Below, piece by piece: positions 44,913-53,775 of a stretch of 64,000 nucleotides of DNA; position 1 is the stretch's first letter, and each line of letters begins with the position of its first letter. This DNA comes from Porphyrobacter sp. AAP60 (lineage in GTDB: Bacteria; Pseudomonadota; Alphaproteobacteria; Sphingomonadales; Sphingomonadaceae). The notes under the pieces are model-generated. The model was not told the origin of the DNA. It saw only the letters and a program-made list of their open reading frames with translations, and made no database searches. The stretch is taken from positions 682,001 through 746,000 of the forward strand of contig NZ_LJHV01000002.1 in the NCBI RefSeq assembly GCF_001296025.1, given 5' to 3'. Both the position numbers and the translations under genes were made by a program.

Positions 44913-45390
44913 AACGCTGGCGGTGCTGGCGGTGGCTGGCTTGCTGGCATCGCCCGCGGCCGCTCAGGTCATGGCCGAGCCTGACGCAACCGAAGTCGCC
45001 AAGACCCCGCTACGCGATCTCAATATCGACGGGCGCGATATTCCCGAAGTGCTGCAAAGGGCTGCACTTGCCCCCTATTCGACCACTGGGATGAAGCGCT
45101 GTAACGCGCTGATCAGCGAAATCGCCGCGCTCGATACCGAATTGGGCGCGGATTACGATATTGCCGATGCTGACGGAAAACAGAGGCTCAGCCAGGGCCG
45201 GATCGGGCAAAGCGTGGTCGGATCGATCCTGCCTTTTCGCGGGATCGTGCGCGAAGTGACGGGCGCGGCCGGCAATGACCGCGCCCTGCGCGCTGCCTAT
45301 ACTGCGGGGATGGCAAGACGCGCATTCCTCAAGGGCTGGGGGCTTGGGCGCGGTTGTGCTTACCCTGCCCGGCCCAAGGTCATGAAATAA
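44875..45390 (+). CDS. Secreted protein of unknown function
   Basis: A 171-residue protein with a signal peptide (about residues 1-31, VKTLAVLAVAGLLASPAAAQ). The mature part is polar with a paired-cysteine layout (MKRCNALISEI and GRGCAYPARP) and a helical part around GQSVVGSILPFRGIVREVTG that may sit on a membrane. GGAAAG before ATG 44875 supports that start, although ATG 44902 is possible. I recognise no family. It is coupled to the metallopeptidase by overlapping it by 38 bp. Confidence 0.72.
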   Translation: MILPVKSSSMRVKTLAVLAVAGLLASPAAAQVMAEPDATEVAKTPLRDLNIDGRDIPEVLQRAALAPYSTTGMKRCNALISEIAALDTELGADYDIADADGKQRLSQGRIGQSVVGSILPFRGIVREVTGAAGNDRALRAAYTAGMARRAFLKGWGLGRGCAYPARPKVMK

Positions 45391-45406
45391 CCAGCCGCAC
45401 AGGGGA

Positions 45407-47137
45407 TCAGCTCTCCTTGTCAGCCAGACGGGCAATCTGCCGGTCGAGGTGCTGAATCATTTCCTTGCGGGTAGTTTCAGGGATTTCCCTGTCTCTGGCG
45501 ATCTCGGCGCGCGCCTGTTCCAGCCCTCGGCGGGCTGAGGCAGCGCGCGCGTCATCGAACCCTCGCATCGCCAGCGCCTGAATGCGCGGCTGGCAGATCA
45601 TAATCGTCTTCTTGCCATCCTTGCCATTGATGACCTGGGCCTGACCGGGAAACGCTGACGTGCAATCCTTGAGCACCATGACTTCTGGCGCCGCAGCACG
45701 GGCAGCTTCGGCATGCTCGCGTGCCTTGTCCGCCTGCATCATGGCAAAGGCCAGCGTTTGCCTCATTTCAGCCCGCACCCGCTCGGCTTCGGCCAGTCCT
45801 TCGCGCAGGGCGGCGGTCATTTCGGCATGTTCCTGCTCGCTCATCCATTCGGACCGGGCAAGATCGACAGTGATGGGTTCGCCCGCTGCGCTGGTGCGCC
45901 GGACGATCCTCACGGTGCGCTCCTTACCATCCGCGCTGCGGGTCGTGCGTTCGCTGACGATGGTCTTGCCATCCCCTTCGCTGTCCCCTTCCCCGTCCGG
46001 AAAAACGAAGGCGAGCGGTGCTTCGGGCGGTGCCGGGGGTTGCGGCGCATCGGGCGCTTCGGGCGCATGCGGCGGTGCAGGCGGCGTGGGCGCGGCTGGC
46101 GGCTCGGGCGCTTCGGCGGGCACGGCTTGCGCAGGGTCGCTCGCGGCATAGCTGAACGAAGCGGTGAGCGGCAGGGTCAGCAGGCCGGCGCCCAGCAAGG
46201 CACCTCCCGCAAGGCGGCGACGCAGGGAAATACGGGACATCGACAGGCTCCTCAGACGGTGAATGATCGATTTTTCGCCAAGCACCGGACAGGCCATCGG
46301 CGCAGTCAGGGCGGCATTGCCCGCAGCAACGGGTGCGGCGGCATAGCGGGCAATCAGCGCAGCATAGGCGGCACGATCCTGCGCATCGCGGTGCGCCATG
46401 ACCCGGGCATCGCAGGCGGCTTCCTGATCGCGGCGCAGCGCCAGCCAGCCATAGCGGCCGAGCGGATTGAACCAGTGCAGCGCGAACAGCGGCTGCACCA
46501 GCACATTGACCAGCAGATCGCCGCCCCGGTGGTGCGCCAGTTCATGCGCCAGCGCCAGATCGCGCGCCTGCCGGTCATGCAGCGCCATGAAGCCGGGCGG
46601 GAGCGCGATGACCGGATCAAGCACACCCATCGCCAGCGGCGCAGGCGTGCCCGGTGTCTCGACCAGCCGCACGGTTGCAAAACCCTCGCGCACCCGCCCG
46701 ACCTCGCGCCCTTCGGCCAGCAGCGCATCGCGCAGTTCGAAATAGGCGGCAAAACGGCGGCACAGGAACACCCCCGCCCCCGCCAGCCAGACCAGCAACA
46801 GCGATTCGGCCAACGGAAGACCGGCCAGCGTCTCCAGCAGATCATAACCGGCGGCAGGGGCCACTTCTGCCGGGACGATCGCAACATCGGCCATCGCCTG
46901 CGATGTCGCTGCAGTATCGACCGAAACCGGGATGGCGGCAGGTTCAGGCAAAGGCGCACGCGGTGCCATCCATGCAGGCAAGGTGATCGGCGGCAGGAAC
47001 AGCCGGGCCAAGGGCAGCAGCCACAAGGCATAGGCAACCTGCGGGCCGAACCACCGCGCAACGGGGCGGCGCAGCAGCAACACCGCCGCGATCAGCACGC
47101 CGGTCCATGCCAGCATGTGCAGCAGCACGGCGCTCAT
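45407..47137 (-). CDS. BlaR1/MecR1-like M56 membrane metallopeptidase sensor
   Basis: A 576-residue BlaR1-type protein. Membrane spans lie at about residues 5-22, 33-50, 105-127 and, after the protease, 305-330. The zinc motif is HELAHH (198-203). The C-terminal part does not contain the penicillin-binding domain of true BlaR1; it has a long Pro/Ala linker (about 340-385), a small beta region, a charged coiled coil (EWMSEQEHAEMTAALREGLA onward) and a cysteine pair (DCTSAF, MICQPR). It overlaps the BlaI-type gene by 4 bp. The signal it senses is unknown and probably not a beta-lactam. Confidence 0.88.
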   Translation of the reverse strand: MSAVLLHMLAWTGVLIAAVLLLRRPVARWFGPQVAYALWLLPLARLFLPPITLPAWMAPRAPLPEPAAIPVSVDTAATSQAMADVAIVPAEVAPAAGYDLLETLAGLPLAESLLLVWLAGAGVFLCRRFAAYFELRDALLAEGREVGRVREGFATVRLVETPGTPAPLAMGVLDPVIALPPGFMALHDRQARDLALAHELAHHRGGDLLVNVLVQPLFALHWFNPLGRYGWLALRRDQEAACDARVMAHRDAQDRAAYAALIARYAAAPVAAGNAALTAPMACPVLGEKSIIHRLRSLSMSRISLRRRLAGGALLGAGLLTLPLTASFSYAASDPAQAVPAEAPEPPAAPTPPAPPHAPEAPDAPQPPAPPEAPLAFVFPDGEGDSEGDGKTIVSERTTRSADGKERTVRIVRRTSAAGEPITVDLARSEWMSEQEHAEMTAALREGLAEAERVRAEMRQTLAFAMMQADKAREHAEAARAAAPEVMVLKDCTSAFPGQAQVINGKDGKKTIMICQPRIQALAMRGFDDARAASARRGLEQARAEIARDREIPETTRKEMIQHLDRQIARLADKES

Positions 47138-47523
47138 GGCCGCAGCTCCTTCAGCAGCGTCTCAATGGCATCGAGATCATCTGCGCTCAGCGCCTCGGTC
47201 TCGGCCAGGTGTGCCACCAGCGAGGCTGCATTGCCGCCGAACAGGCGATCGACCAACCGGCGCGATTCGCCGCCGACATAGGCATCGCGGGCGATCAGTG
47301 GGGTGTAGAGAAACCGCCGCCCGTCAGGCTCGGCAGCCAGCGCGCCTTTCTGCACAAGCCGCGAAAGCAGGGTTTTGACGGTGGCAAGGCTCCATCCGCG
47401 CGGGGTGCAAACCGTCTCGCATACTTCGGCGGCGGTCTGGCGCGGACGATCCCACAGCGCCTCCATCACGGCGTGTTCGGCATCGGTAATGCGGTCGTGG
47501 GCGGGTTCTTCAGGGGTGTTCAT
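47134..47523 (-). CDS. BlaI/MecI/CopY-family repressor
   Basis: A 129-residue winged-helix repressor. It shows ITDAEHAVMEALWDRPRQTA, CTPRGWSLATVKTLLSRLVQKG (recognition helix, about residues 42-63) and a C-terminal dimerisation helix with SLVAHLAETEALSADDL, where BlaR1-type proteases usually cleave relatives. A GGGAGG precedes the ATG. Two operator-like dyads in its promoter region indicate self-repression. With the M56 gene it forms a classic repressor/protease pair. Confidence 0.92.
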   Translation of the reverse strand: MNTPEEPAHDRITDAEHAVMEALWDRPRQTAAEVCETVCTPRGWSLATVKTLLSRLVQKGALAAEPDGRRFLYTPLIARDAYVGGESRRLVDRLFGGNAASLVAHLAETEALSADDLDAIETLLKELRP

Positions 47524-47546
47524 GGCAAAGCCTCCCTCAAGGCGAT

Positions 47547-47577
47547 TACACCTGTAGTCACAACGACTACGTTTGTA
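47547..47577 (-). promoter_or_regulatory. Twin BlaI-type operators upstream of the repressor
   Basis: Two boxes of the TACA-NN-TGTA type are present: TACACCTGTA at 47547-47556 (perfect) and TACGTTTGTA at 47568-47577 (one mismatch), 21 bp or two helical turns apart. They also form a larger dyad (GTAGTC..GACTAC). A possible minus-strand promoter, TTTACA with a 17-nt spacer to TACAGG, overlaps both. The boxes could control both the repressor operon and the divergent gene at 47648. Confidence 0.75.
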
Positions 47578-47647
47578 AACCTTGCCGCTGCATGAACGGG
47601 TGGCGCACCGGCTTGCGCTTCGGCAAACGGACGATACACCCGGACGA

Positions 47648-49306
47648 ATGACAATCCGCGCCGCCTTGCCCTTCGCCGCCCCACCACTCGCAGCAATGGC
47701 CCTGCTTCTCGCCAACCCCGCCCTGGCGCAGGAGGCGTTTCTGCCGCTGACCACGCCGGTCGAGCTTTCGGCAGACGCAGGCGATGTGGAAGTGGGTGAT
47801 CTGATCTTTCGCGGCGGGGTGGAAATCGCGCCTGACAAGGTCGGGATCGGCGGCATCTCCGGCCTCGAATGGCACGATGGGCAGCTTTACGCGGTGGCCG
47901 ATGACGGGCGCTGGCTGATCATGACGCCCGAGGATGTGGCGGGCCGCCTTGTCGATATTTCATCGGTCACAATCGGCGATTTGCGCGATGAAAAGGGCGG
48001 CAAGCTTGCCAGCAAGACCCGCGGTGATGCCGAAGCGATTACCCGCCTGCCGACAGGCGAATGGCTGGTCGCCTTCGAACAGGAACACCGCATCTGGCAA
48101 TATGGCGAACTGGGCGGGCCTGCTGTCAACGCAGCGTCACGGCCCGAAGCCGCCGCGGCAGTTGCGCTGACAGCCGATGCCCAATCCAATGCCGGGCTTG
48201 AAACAATGGCGGCCAGCCCGAACACCTTTCTGGCCTGCGGCGAATGGGTCGATCCTGCCCGGCCCAATTGCGTGCACGCATCGATGGGCGGCATTACCCG
48301 TTTCCACCTGCCCGCGCCCGAAGGCATTGCCGATGTCGGCGGCGTGCCGACCGACGCAGCCTGCAAGGCGGATGATACATGCTACGTCCTGTTCCGCAGC
48401 TATACGCCCGGTTATGGCAACCGCGCCGCGATTGTCGAGCTGGCCCCCGATGCCGATCCCAAAACGCTGGCAGTACTCGCCCCGCCGCTCGCTCTCGACA
48501 ATTTCGAAGGGCTGGCCGTGCGTGAGGCCGAGGGGAAAACCTTCCTCTACCTCGCCTCTGACGACAATTTCCGCAATTGCGAGACCAAGCCGGGCGCCGG
48601 ATGCCAGCGCACCTTGGTGATGAAGTTCGAAGTGAAGGGCGCGCCCGTTGTCGCGCCGCCGCCCACGCCCGAAGGCTTTGCCACCACGCCCACTGCCCGG
48701 CCCGGTATCCGACCATTTCCTGAAGCGGCCAGCGTCAACGTGGGAATCGAAACAAGCCTCGGTCCGATCACCATCGCGCTGGAAACCGAACGCGCGCCCG
48801 TAACGGCAGGCAATTTCCTGCGCTATGTCGAAGAAGGGCGACTGGATGGCACCAATTTCTACCGCGCGGTGAGAATGCCCGGCGGCCCCCAGCCCGGCGG
48901 GCTGCTGCAGGGCGGCACACGCGGCGATCCCGCGCGGGTGCGGCCGGGCATCGCGCATGAACCGACCTCTCAAACCGGCCTCAGCCACACCCACGGCGCG
49001 CTGTCGATGGCGATGAATGAGCCCGGCACCGCCACCGGCGATTTCTTCATCATGATCGAGAATCAGGCCGGCTTCAACGCCGATCCCGCCGCCGCCGATC
49101 CCGCCTGGCGCGCAGGCTTTGCGGTGTTCGGCTATGTGGTGGAGGGGATGAACGTGGTCGCCGCGATCCACGCAGCCAAGCGCGATCCGGACGCGGGCGA
49201 AGGCGTGATGAAGGGCGAAATGCTGAGCCAGCCGGTCAAAATTATTTCGGCGCGGCGGCTTTCGGCGCCTTCTCCTTTGCCAGCCCCTTCGCCGCAATCG
49301 CCATAA
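47648..49306 (+). CDS. Secreted fusion of esterase-like phytase domain and cyclophilin
   Basis: A 552-residue protein with a signal peptide (about 1-28). The first part (about 30-340) resembles the esterase-like activity of phytase family: GGISGLEWHDGQLYAVADDG, GDAEAITRLPTGEWLVAFEQ, LDNFEGLAVREAEGKTFLYL and SDDNFRN, a beta-propeller with acidic metal sites. After a Pro-rich linker (about 335-360) comes a cyclophilin-type prolyl isomerase (about 363-545) with LDGTNFYRAVRMPGG, GGLLQGGTRGD and GDFFIMIENQAGF. It is divergent from the BlaI-type gene and may share its operators. Both domains would be periplasmic. Confidence 0.85.
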   Translation: MTIRAALPFAAPPLAAMALLLANPALAQEAFLPLTTPVELSADAGDVEVGDLIFRGGVEIAPDKVGIGGISGLEWHDGQLYAVADDGRWLIMTPEDVAGRLVDISSVTIGDLRDEKGGKLASKTRGDAEAITRLPTGEWLVAFEQEHRIWQYGELGGPAVNAASRPEAAAAVALTADAQSNAGLETMAASPNTFLACGEWVDPARPNCVHASMGGITRFHLPAPEGIADVGGVPTDAACKADDTCYVLFRSYTPGYGNRAAIVELAPDADPKTLAVLAPPLALDNFEGLAVREAEGKTFLYLASDDNFRNCETKPGAGCQRTLVMKFEVKGAPVVAPPPTPEGFATTPTARPGIRPFPEAASVNVGIETSLGPITIALETERAPVTAGNFLRYVEEGRLDGTNFYRAVRMPGGPQPGGLLQGGTRGDPARVRPGIAHEPTSQTGLSHTHGALSMAMNEPGTATGDFFIMIENQAGFNADPAAADPAWRAGFAVFGYVVEGMNVVAAIHAAKRDPDAGEGVMKGEMLSQPVKIISARRLSAPSPLPAPSPQSP

Positions 49307-50294
49307 GCGCCGCTTCGTCAAACGCGGGCCGCCCCACCGGCGCGCTGGCTATGCGCGGCCGGCCCGCTTCAAGCGCGGGGAGCCAGGTGCCGACTTCGGG
49401 CCCGATACTGACCTGCGGCAGCGAGGCAAGGAAGCGCGCCTGCGTCTCCCACTCGGCAACCGATCGCCCGGCCATGCGCGCTGCCTCGTCCAGCGGAACG
49501 GGCTGACGCAGCGCGCGGTTGATCAGCGCGTCGCCAAAGAACGTCCAGTCATTCTCCGCCACGCAGCCGAAAGATGTGCGCGTGCTGGCCGCAGCGGTCA
49601 GGATCGCGCTGTCAGGGCTGGCGAGTGCGGGCACGAACACGCCCGAATAGCAGGCCGAGAGGATCAGCACCCGCCGCTTGATCCCCGCTTCCTCAAGCGC
49701 TGCCTTCAGCTTCGCGGGCGAAAGGATGCCATAGCCACTGTCGCCGTAATGATAGGCGAGGCCCAGATCCATGCCGTGGCTGGTGGTGTAGAGCACCAGC
49801 GCATCCTCGCCTGCGTCCATCAGGCCGCCGACATGGCTCAGCGCGAGTAGCAGCGCGGTGATCGACCCATGCGGCGCATCATCGCGGGTGCCATCCGGCC
49901 CGGCCAGCACCAGCGTGCGTTCTTGCGCCCCATAACGCGCGCCCAGCACCCGCCCCGCCTCGCGCGCCTCACGCGCAAACACCGGATCGCTATCGAGAGC
50001 TATAGTTATGACGTAGGCATCGGCCGTGCCAGGCCGCTGGGGTGCAAGCGCGGCAAGTGCGGTATCAAGCCTGCGCTGCTGTTCGCGGATTTGCCCCGCC
50101 GATACGCCCCGCTGCAATTCGGGGCTGAGTTCGTAGGACTTGCGCCGCTCGGCCCGGCTCTGCCCGCCACCGAGATCGGGGAACGGTGCGACATGCGGCG
50201 GGGGCTGGTTGGGATCGGGGGCAGAGGACTGCGACAACGCGGGCACAGCGAACAATGCCGCCAACAGCCCAGCGATGATCCGGCCCCTATTCAT
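49242..50294 (-). CDS. Secreted caspase-fold cysteine peptidase, C13 type
   Basis: A 350-residue protein with a signal peptide (about 1-22) and a clan CD peptidase domain. The catalytic dyad is His173 in LYTTSHGMDLG and Cys215 in VLILSACYSGVF, the spacing and context of C13/legumain-like bacterial enzymes. The Pro-rich N-terminal part and the helical, Ala-rich C-terminus may be pro-segments. Its last 65 bp overlap the 3' end of the fusion gene on the other strand. Substrate unknown. Confidence 0.85.
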   Translation of the reverse strand: MNRGRIIAGLLAALFAVPALSQSSAPDPNQPPPHVAPFPDLGGGQSRAERRKSYELSPELQRGVSAGQIREQQRRLDTALAALAPQRPGTADAYVITIALDSDPVFAREAREAGRVLGARYGAQERTLVLAGPDGTRDDAPHGSITALLLALSHVGGLMDAGEDALVLYTTSHGMDLGLAYHYGDSGYGILSPAKLKAALEEAGIKRRVLILSACYSGVFVPALASPDSAILTAAASTRTSFGCVAENDWTFFGDALINRALRQPVPLDEAARMAGRSVAEWETQARFLASLPQVSIGPEVGTWLPALEAGRPRIASAPVGRPAFDEAALMAIAAKGLAKEKAPKAAAPK

Positions 50295-50371
50295 CGGGGA
50301 GGAAGGTGGCGCGGCAACGCCTCCAGCGTCAAGTCATCTTTTTCCCGCCCACTCCCTCTGCATCTTGGCGA

Positions 50372-50863
50372 TCAGACGTACATACCGCTGTAGGCCTGCC
50401 CCGGCGCGACAAGTTCGGCAACCTTGAACCGTTTGGGACGGTTCCTAACGATTTCCCACTGCGGAATGCCGGTTCCTGCGGGATAGTCTGCATCACCGAA
50501 CGGGGCAGCATGCGGCACAACCTTGCAGAGGCGATCCGCGCCTTGATAGGTAAAGGTTTCCCGGCAAATCTTCTCTTTGAGCCGGCGCAGATCGACACCA
50601 TCGCTTGCCAGCCGCTGTTCGGCATTGGGCCCTTTGGCAAAGGCGGCCTTGTGGCCTCTTTCGATCCCGCCACTCATCTGAGTGTAACCCCTGAATTCGA
50701 AATCATCGGGCATCAGAATGTCGATCAAAAAGATGAGCTTGAAACCATCTTTCAGGCGACCGGCACGAAATCCGAGTCGACGTTCCAGTTCGTTCGCCGA
50801 TTGCATGCGCACATATTTAGCCTGCGTAATGTAACCCGCGCTGGTTTCGATACTTCCGATCAT
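50372..50863 (-). CDS. Orphan protein of unknown function
   Basis: A 163-residue cytoplasmic protein with no signal or membrane segment. It is rich in charged residues (ELERRLGFRAGRLKDGFKLI) and includes PDDFEFRGYTQMSGGIERGH and a C-terminal WEIVRNRPKRFKVAEL. GGGGGAAG lies upstream of the ATG. The base composition is clearly less GC-rich than in the neighbouring genes. I recognise no family. The overlapping plus-strand frame (50306-50917) lacks a ribosome-binding site and looks like a shadow. Possible recent acquisition. Confidence 0.6.
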   Translation of the reverse strand: MIGSIETSAGYITQAKYVRMQSANELERRLGFRAGRLKDGFKLIFLIDILMPDDFEFRGYTQMSGGIERGHKAAFAKGPNAEQRLASDGVDLRRLKEKICRETFTYQGADRLCKVVPHAAPFGDADYPAGTGIPQWEIVRNRPKRFKVAELVAPGQAYSGMYV

Positions 50864-50956
50864 TGGCTTCCCCCCGTTGACAAGAGGTTACCGAATATCA
50901 TTCTTGAACCAAAATAGCACGAGCGATTTCAGCAGGCTGACGGGCTACGGCACCAA

Positions 50957-50992
50957 AGAAAAAAAGGCCCGACCCCTTTGGGGGACCGGGCC
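50957..50992 (-). terminator. Intrinsic terminator of the sdh operon
   Basis: On the minus strand a strong GC-rich stem (GGCCCGG..., loop AAAG-like, ...CGGGCC) is followed by seven T (50965-50959). It begins 28 bp after the sdhA stop. The stem has a small internal mismatch. It implies that sdhA is the last gene of its transcript. Confidence 0.92.
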
Positions 50993-51019
50993 TTCGAAGT
51001 TCTATCTAAAGCCGCCGGA

Positions 51020-52888
51020 TCAATACACCCGCGCTTTCGGCTCGATATAAGCAATATCATCCGTAAGCGTATACTCATGCACCGGACGGTAGTCGATCCG
51101 GCTGTTGCTGCCGCGACCGCCCCAGCCGTCGAACCACGCGATGGTGTGCTTCATCCATTCGGCATCGTTGCGATCGGGGAAATCCTCGTGCGCGTGGGCG
51201 CCGCGGCTTTCCTTGCGGTTGGCGGCGCTGGCGATGGTGACATTGGCCTGTGCCATCAGATTGTCGAGCTCCAGCGTCTCGATCAGATCGCTGTTCCAGA
51301 TCAGCGACTGGTCGGTGACGTGGATGTCCTCCATCCGCTTGTTCTGTTCGGCGAGCTTCGCCACGCCTTCGTCCATCAGCTTCTGATCGCGGAACACGGC
51401 GCAGTGCTTCTGCATCGCCTTCTGCATTTCCGCACGGATCTGCGCGGTGGGTGATCCGCCCTGAGCATAGCGGAAGTGATCGAGCCGGGTCAGCGCAAAA
51501 TCGGCGCTGTCGGCGGGAAGTTCGGGCTGCTTGGCATTGGCCTTCAGGCTATCACGCAGGTGATGTCCGGTCGCACGGCCGAACACCACGAGATCGATCA
51601 GCGAGTTCGAACCGAGACGGTTGGCCCCGTGCACCGAAACGCAGGCCGCCTCGCCCACGGCATAAAGGCCGGGGATCACATGATCGGGGTTGCCATCCGG
51701 CCCCAGGGTCACGACCTGCCCGTGATAGTTACAGGGGATACCGCCCATGTTGTAATGCACCGTCGGGGTCACCGGCAGCGGCTGGCGGGTCAGATCGACA
51801 CCGGCGAAGATCTTGCCGCTTTCCGTGATGCCCGGCAGACGCTGGGCCAGCACGTTCGGGTCGATGTGATCGAGGTGGAGGTAGATATGATCCCCCTCTG
51901 GCCCCACGCCGCGCCCTTCGCGCATTTCCAGCGCCATCGAACGGCTCACCACATCGCGGCTCGCCAGATCCTTGGCGGACGGCGCATACCGCTCCATGAA
52001 GCGCTCGCCTTCGGAGTTGGTGAGGTAGCCGCCCTCCCCGCGCGCGCCTTCGGTAATCAGCACGCCCGCACCGTAAATGCCGGTGGGGTGAAACTGGACG
52101 AACTCCATGTCCTGCATCGGCAGGCCGGCGCGCAGCACCATGCCGCCACCGTCGCCGGTGCAGGTATGGGCCGAAGTGGCAGTGTAATAGCAGCGGCCAT
52201 AACCGCCGGTTGCCAGCACGACCGACTGCGCGCGGAAACGGTGGATCGTGCCGTCATCCAGGCACATCGCCATCACGCCGACGCACACCTTCTCGCCGTC
52301 GCGTTCGGACATGATCAGATCGAGCGCGAAATATTCGATGAAGAAGTCCGCGTCATACTTCAGGCTCTGCTGATACAGCGCGTGAAGCATCGCGTGACCG
52401 GTGCGGTCGGCCGCGGCGCAGGTGCGCTGCACTGGCGGGCCGGCACCCATGTTCTGCATGTGGCCGCCGAACGGGCGCTGGTAGATCGTGCCATCGGCGT
52501 TGCGGCTGAAGGGCACGCCTGCGTGCTCAAGTTCGTAAACAGCAGCCGGAGCTTCGCGGGCGAGATATTCGATCGCGTCCTGATCGCCCAGCCAGTCAGA
52601 CCCCTTGACGGTGTCGTACATGTGCCAGGTCCAGTGATCAGGGCTGTTGTTGCCGAGGCTCGCCGCGATCCCGCCCTGCGCTGCCACGGTATGGCTGCGG
52701 GTGGGGAACACCTTGGAGATATTGGCGGTGCGCAGGCCGCTTTCCGCCGCGCCCATCGTGGCGCGCAAGCCCGAACCGCCCGCGCCCACCACCACCACAT
52801 CATAGGTGTGGTCGATAATCTTGTAAGCGCCCTTCAAGTGAGCCCCGCCGACGTCATTGGCGGTGCCGGGTGCTGCTGCGGTAGCCAT
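51020..52888 (-). CDS. sdhA: Succinate dehydrogenase flavoprotein subunit
   Basis: A 622-residue complex II flavoprotein. FAD binding is [20 protein letters not shown]; the flavinylated His is His66 in [12 protein letters not shown]. Active-site segments include [30 protein letters not shown]-type loop and [23 protein letters not shown] 52888 overlaps the sdhD stop (TGATG). It is followed by a terminator and not by sdhB, which must lie elsewhere. Confidence 0.97.
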   Translation of the reverse strand: MATAAAPGTANDVGGAHLKGAYKIIDHTYDVVVVGAGGSGLRATMGAAESGLRTANISKVFPTRSHTVAAQGGIAASLGNNSPDHWTWHMYDTVKGSDWLGDQDAIEYLAREAPAAVYELEHAGVPFSRNADGTIYQRPFGGHMQNMGAGPPVQRTCAAADRTGHAMLHALYQQSLKYDADFFIEYFALDLIMSERDGEKVCVGVMAMCLDDGTIHRFRAQSVVLATGGYGRCYYTATSAHTCTGDGGGMVLRAGLPMQDMEFVQFHPTGIYGAGVLITEGARGEGGYLTNSEGERFMERYAPSAKDLASRDVVSRSMALEMREGRGVGPEGDHIYLHLDHIDPNVLAQRLPGITESGKIFAGVDLTRQPLPVTPTVHYNMGGIPCNYHGQVVTLGPDGNPDHVIPGLYAVGEAACVSVHGANRLGSNSLIDLVVFGRATGHHLRDSLKANAKQPELPADSADFALTRLDHFRYAQGGSPTAQIRAEMQKAMQKHCAVFRDQKLMDEGVAKLAEQNKRMEDIHVTDQSLIWNSDLIETLELDNLMAQANVTIASAANRKESRGAHAHEDFPDRNDAEWMKHTIAWFDGWGGRGSNSRIDYRPVHEYTLTDDIAYIEPKARVY

Positions 52889-53274
52889 CAGGCCTGTCCT
52901 CCGAATGCGAGTGCGGCAACGCTGAAAATCGCGAATGCGCCGCCGCCGATAGTTGCAAGATTGAGCGCCGAGATCGCGGCGAATTTGCTGCCGGCTTCGT
53001 GGACATAGTCCTCGATCACCACCTGCAGCCCAAGGCGTGCGTGCCAGAACAGGCTGATCACCAGCAGGATCATCGCAGTCGCCGAAATCGGCTGCGACAG
53101 CCACTTCACCACATTCTCATAGCCGAAATCGCCCAGCACGACGAAGCTGACCAGCAGCCAGCTCATCAGCACCACATTGCCGATCGCGGTGAAGCGCTGC
53201 ACCAGCCAGTGATGCGCGCCTGCATGTGCCGAGCCCAGCCCGCGCACGCGTCCGATTGAGGTTCCGTTACCCAT
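52888..53274 (-). CDS. sdhD: Succinate dehydrogenase membrane anchor subunit
   Basis: A 128-residue protein with three membrane spans (about residues 28-52, 64-84 and 99-122). [16 protein letters not shown] and [16 protein letters not shown] are the usual SdhD pattern; the latter has the His/Asp/Tyr region near heme and quinone. It ends with a TGATG overlap onto sdhA and starts 13 bp after sdhC. Confidence 0.94.
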   Translation of the reverse strand: MGNGTSIGRVRGLGSAHAGAHHWLVQRFTAIGNVVLMSWLLVSFVVLGDFGYENVVKWLSQPISATAMILLVISLFWHARLGLQVVIEDYVHEAGSKFAAISALNLATIGGGAFAIFSVAALAFGGQA

Positions 53275-53286
53275 AGTCCCGTCTCC

Positions 53287-53667
53287 TCAGCGAAGCAGCA
53301 AGAGGGCCCAGAAGCCCGCGGTGAGTACAACAGCGATGATCGGCGAAGCGATCGACCACAAGCGATTGGTCTTGAGTTCGTAACCTGCGCCGATATCCAG
53401 CACGAAGTGGCGCATCCCGCTCATCATGTGAGTGAAAAACGCCCAGCTGAGGCCCACCAGCACCAGCATGCCCAGCGGCGATCCCATGATCGACTGGAAG
53501 CTGGCATAGGCGGCAGGCCCGCTGGCCAACGCACCCAGCCACCATACCAGCACGCCAAGTCCAACCACGGCCATGCCGTCACCGGTGGCGCGGTGGAGGA
53601 TCGATACCAGCATGTGCGGCCCCCAGCGCCACACCTGCAAATGGGGAGAAAGCGGTCTTTGGTTCAT
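53287..53667 (-). CDS. sdhC: Succinate dehydrogenase cytochrome b556 subunit
   Basis: A 126-residue three-span membrane subunit. SPHLQVWRWGPHMLVSILHR is the quinone-site start (Ser and Arg), and HMMSGMRHFVLDIG contains the heme-ligand His region. It is the first gene of sdhCDA on the minus strand, divergent from the SDR at 53776; the 108-bp gap must contain both promoters. Confidence 0.95.
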   Translation of the reverse strand: MNQRPLSPHLQVWRWGPHMLVSILHRATGDGMAVVGLGVLVWWLGALASGPAAYASFQSIMGSPLGMLVLVGLSWAFFTHMMSGMRHFVLDIGAGYELKTNRLWSIASPIIAVVLTAGFWALLLLR

Positions 53668-53775
53668 GATGATCCCGTCTGGTCCCTAGATTTGGCTTCC
53701 CACTTAGCGTCCCACACGCGTGAGGCAAGCGGCGAGCGGTGGACACAGCTTGCAAATTTCGTGATAGGCGCTTGC

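Noticed and set aside
50306-50917. 203-residue plus-strand reading frame as the real gene at this locus.
   Set aside because: It has no ribosome-binding site, starts inside the C13 gene leader, and the minus-strand frame has a clear GGGGGAAG before its ATG.
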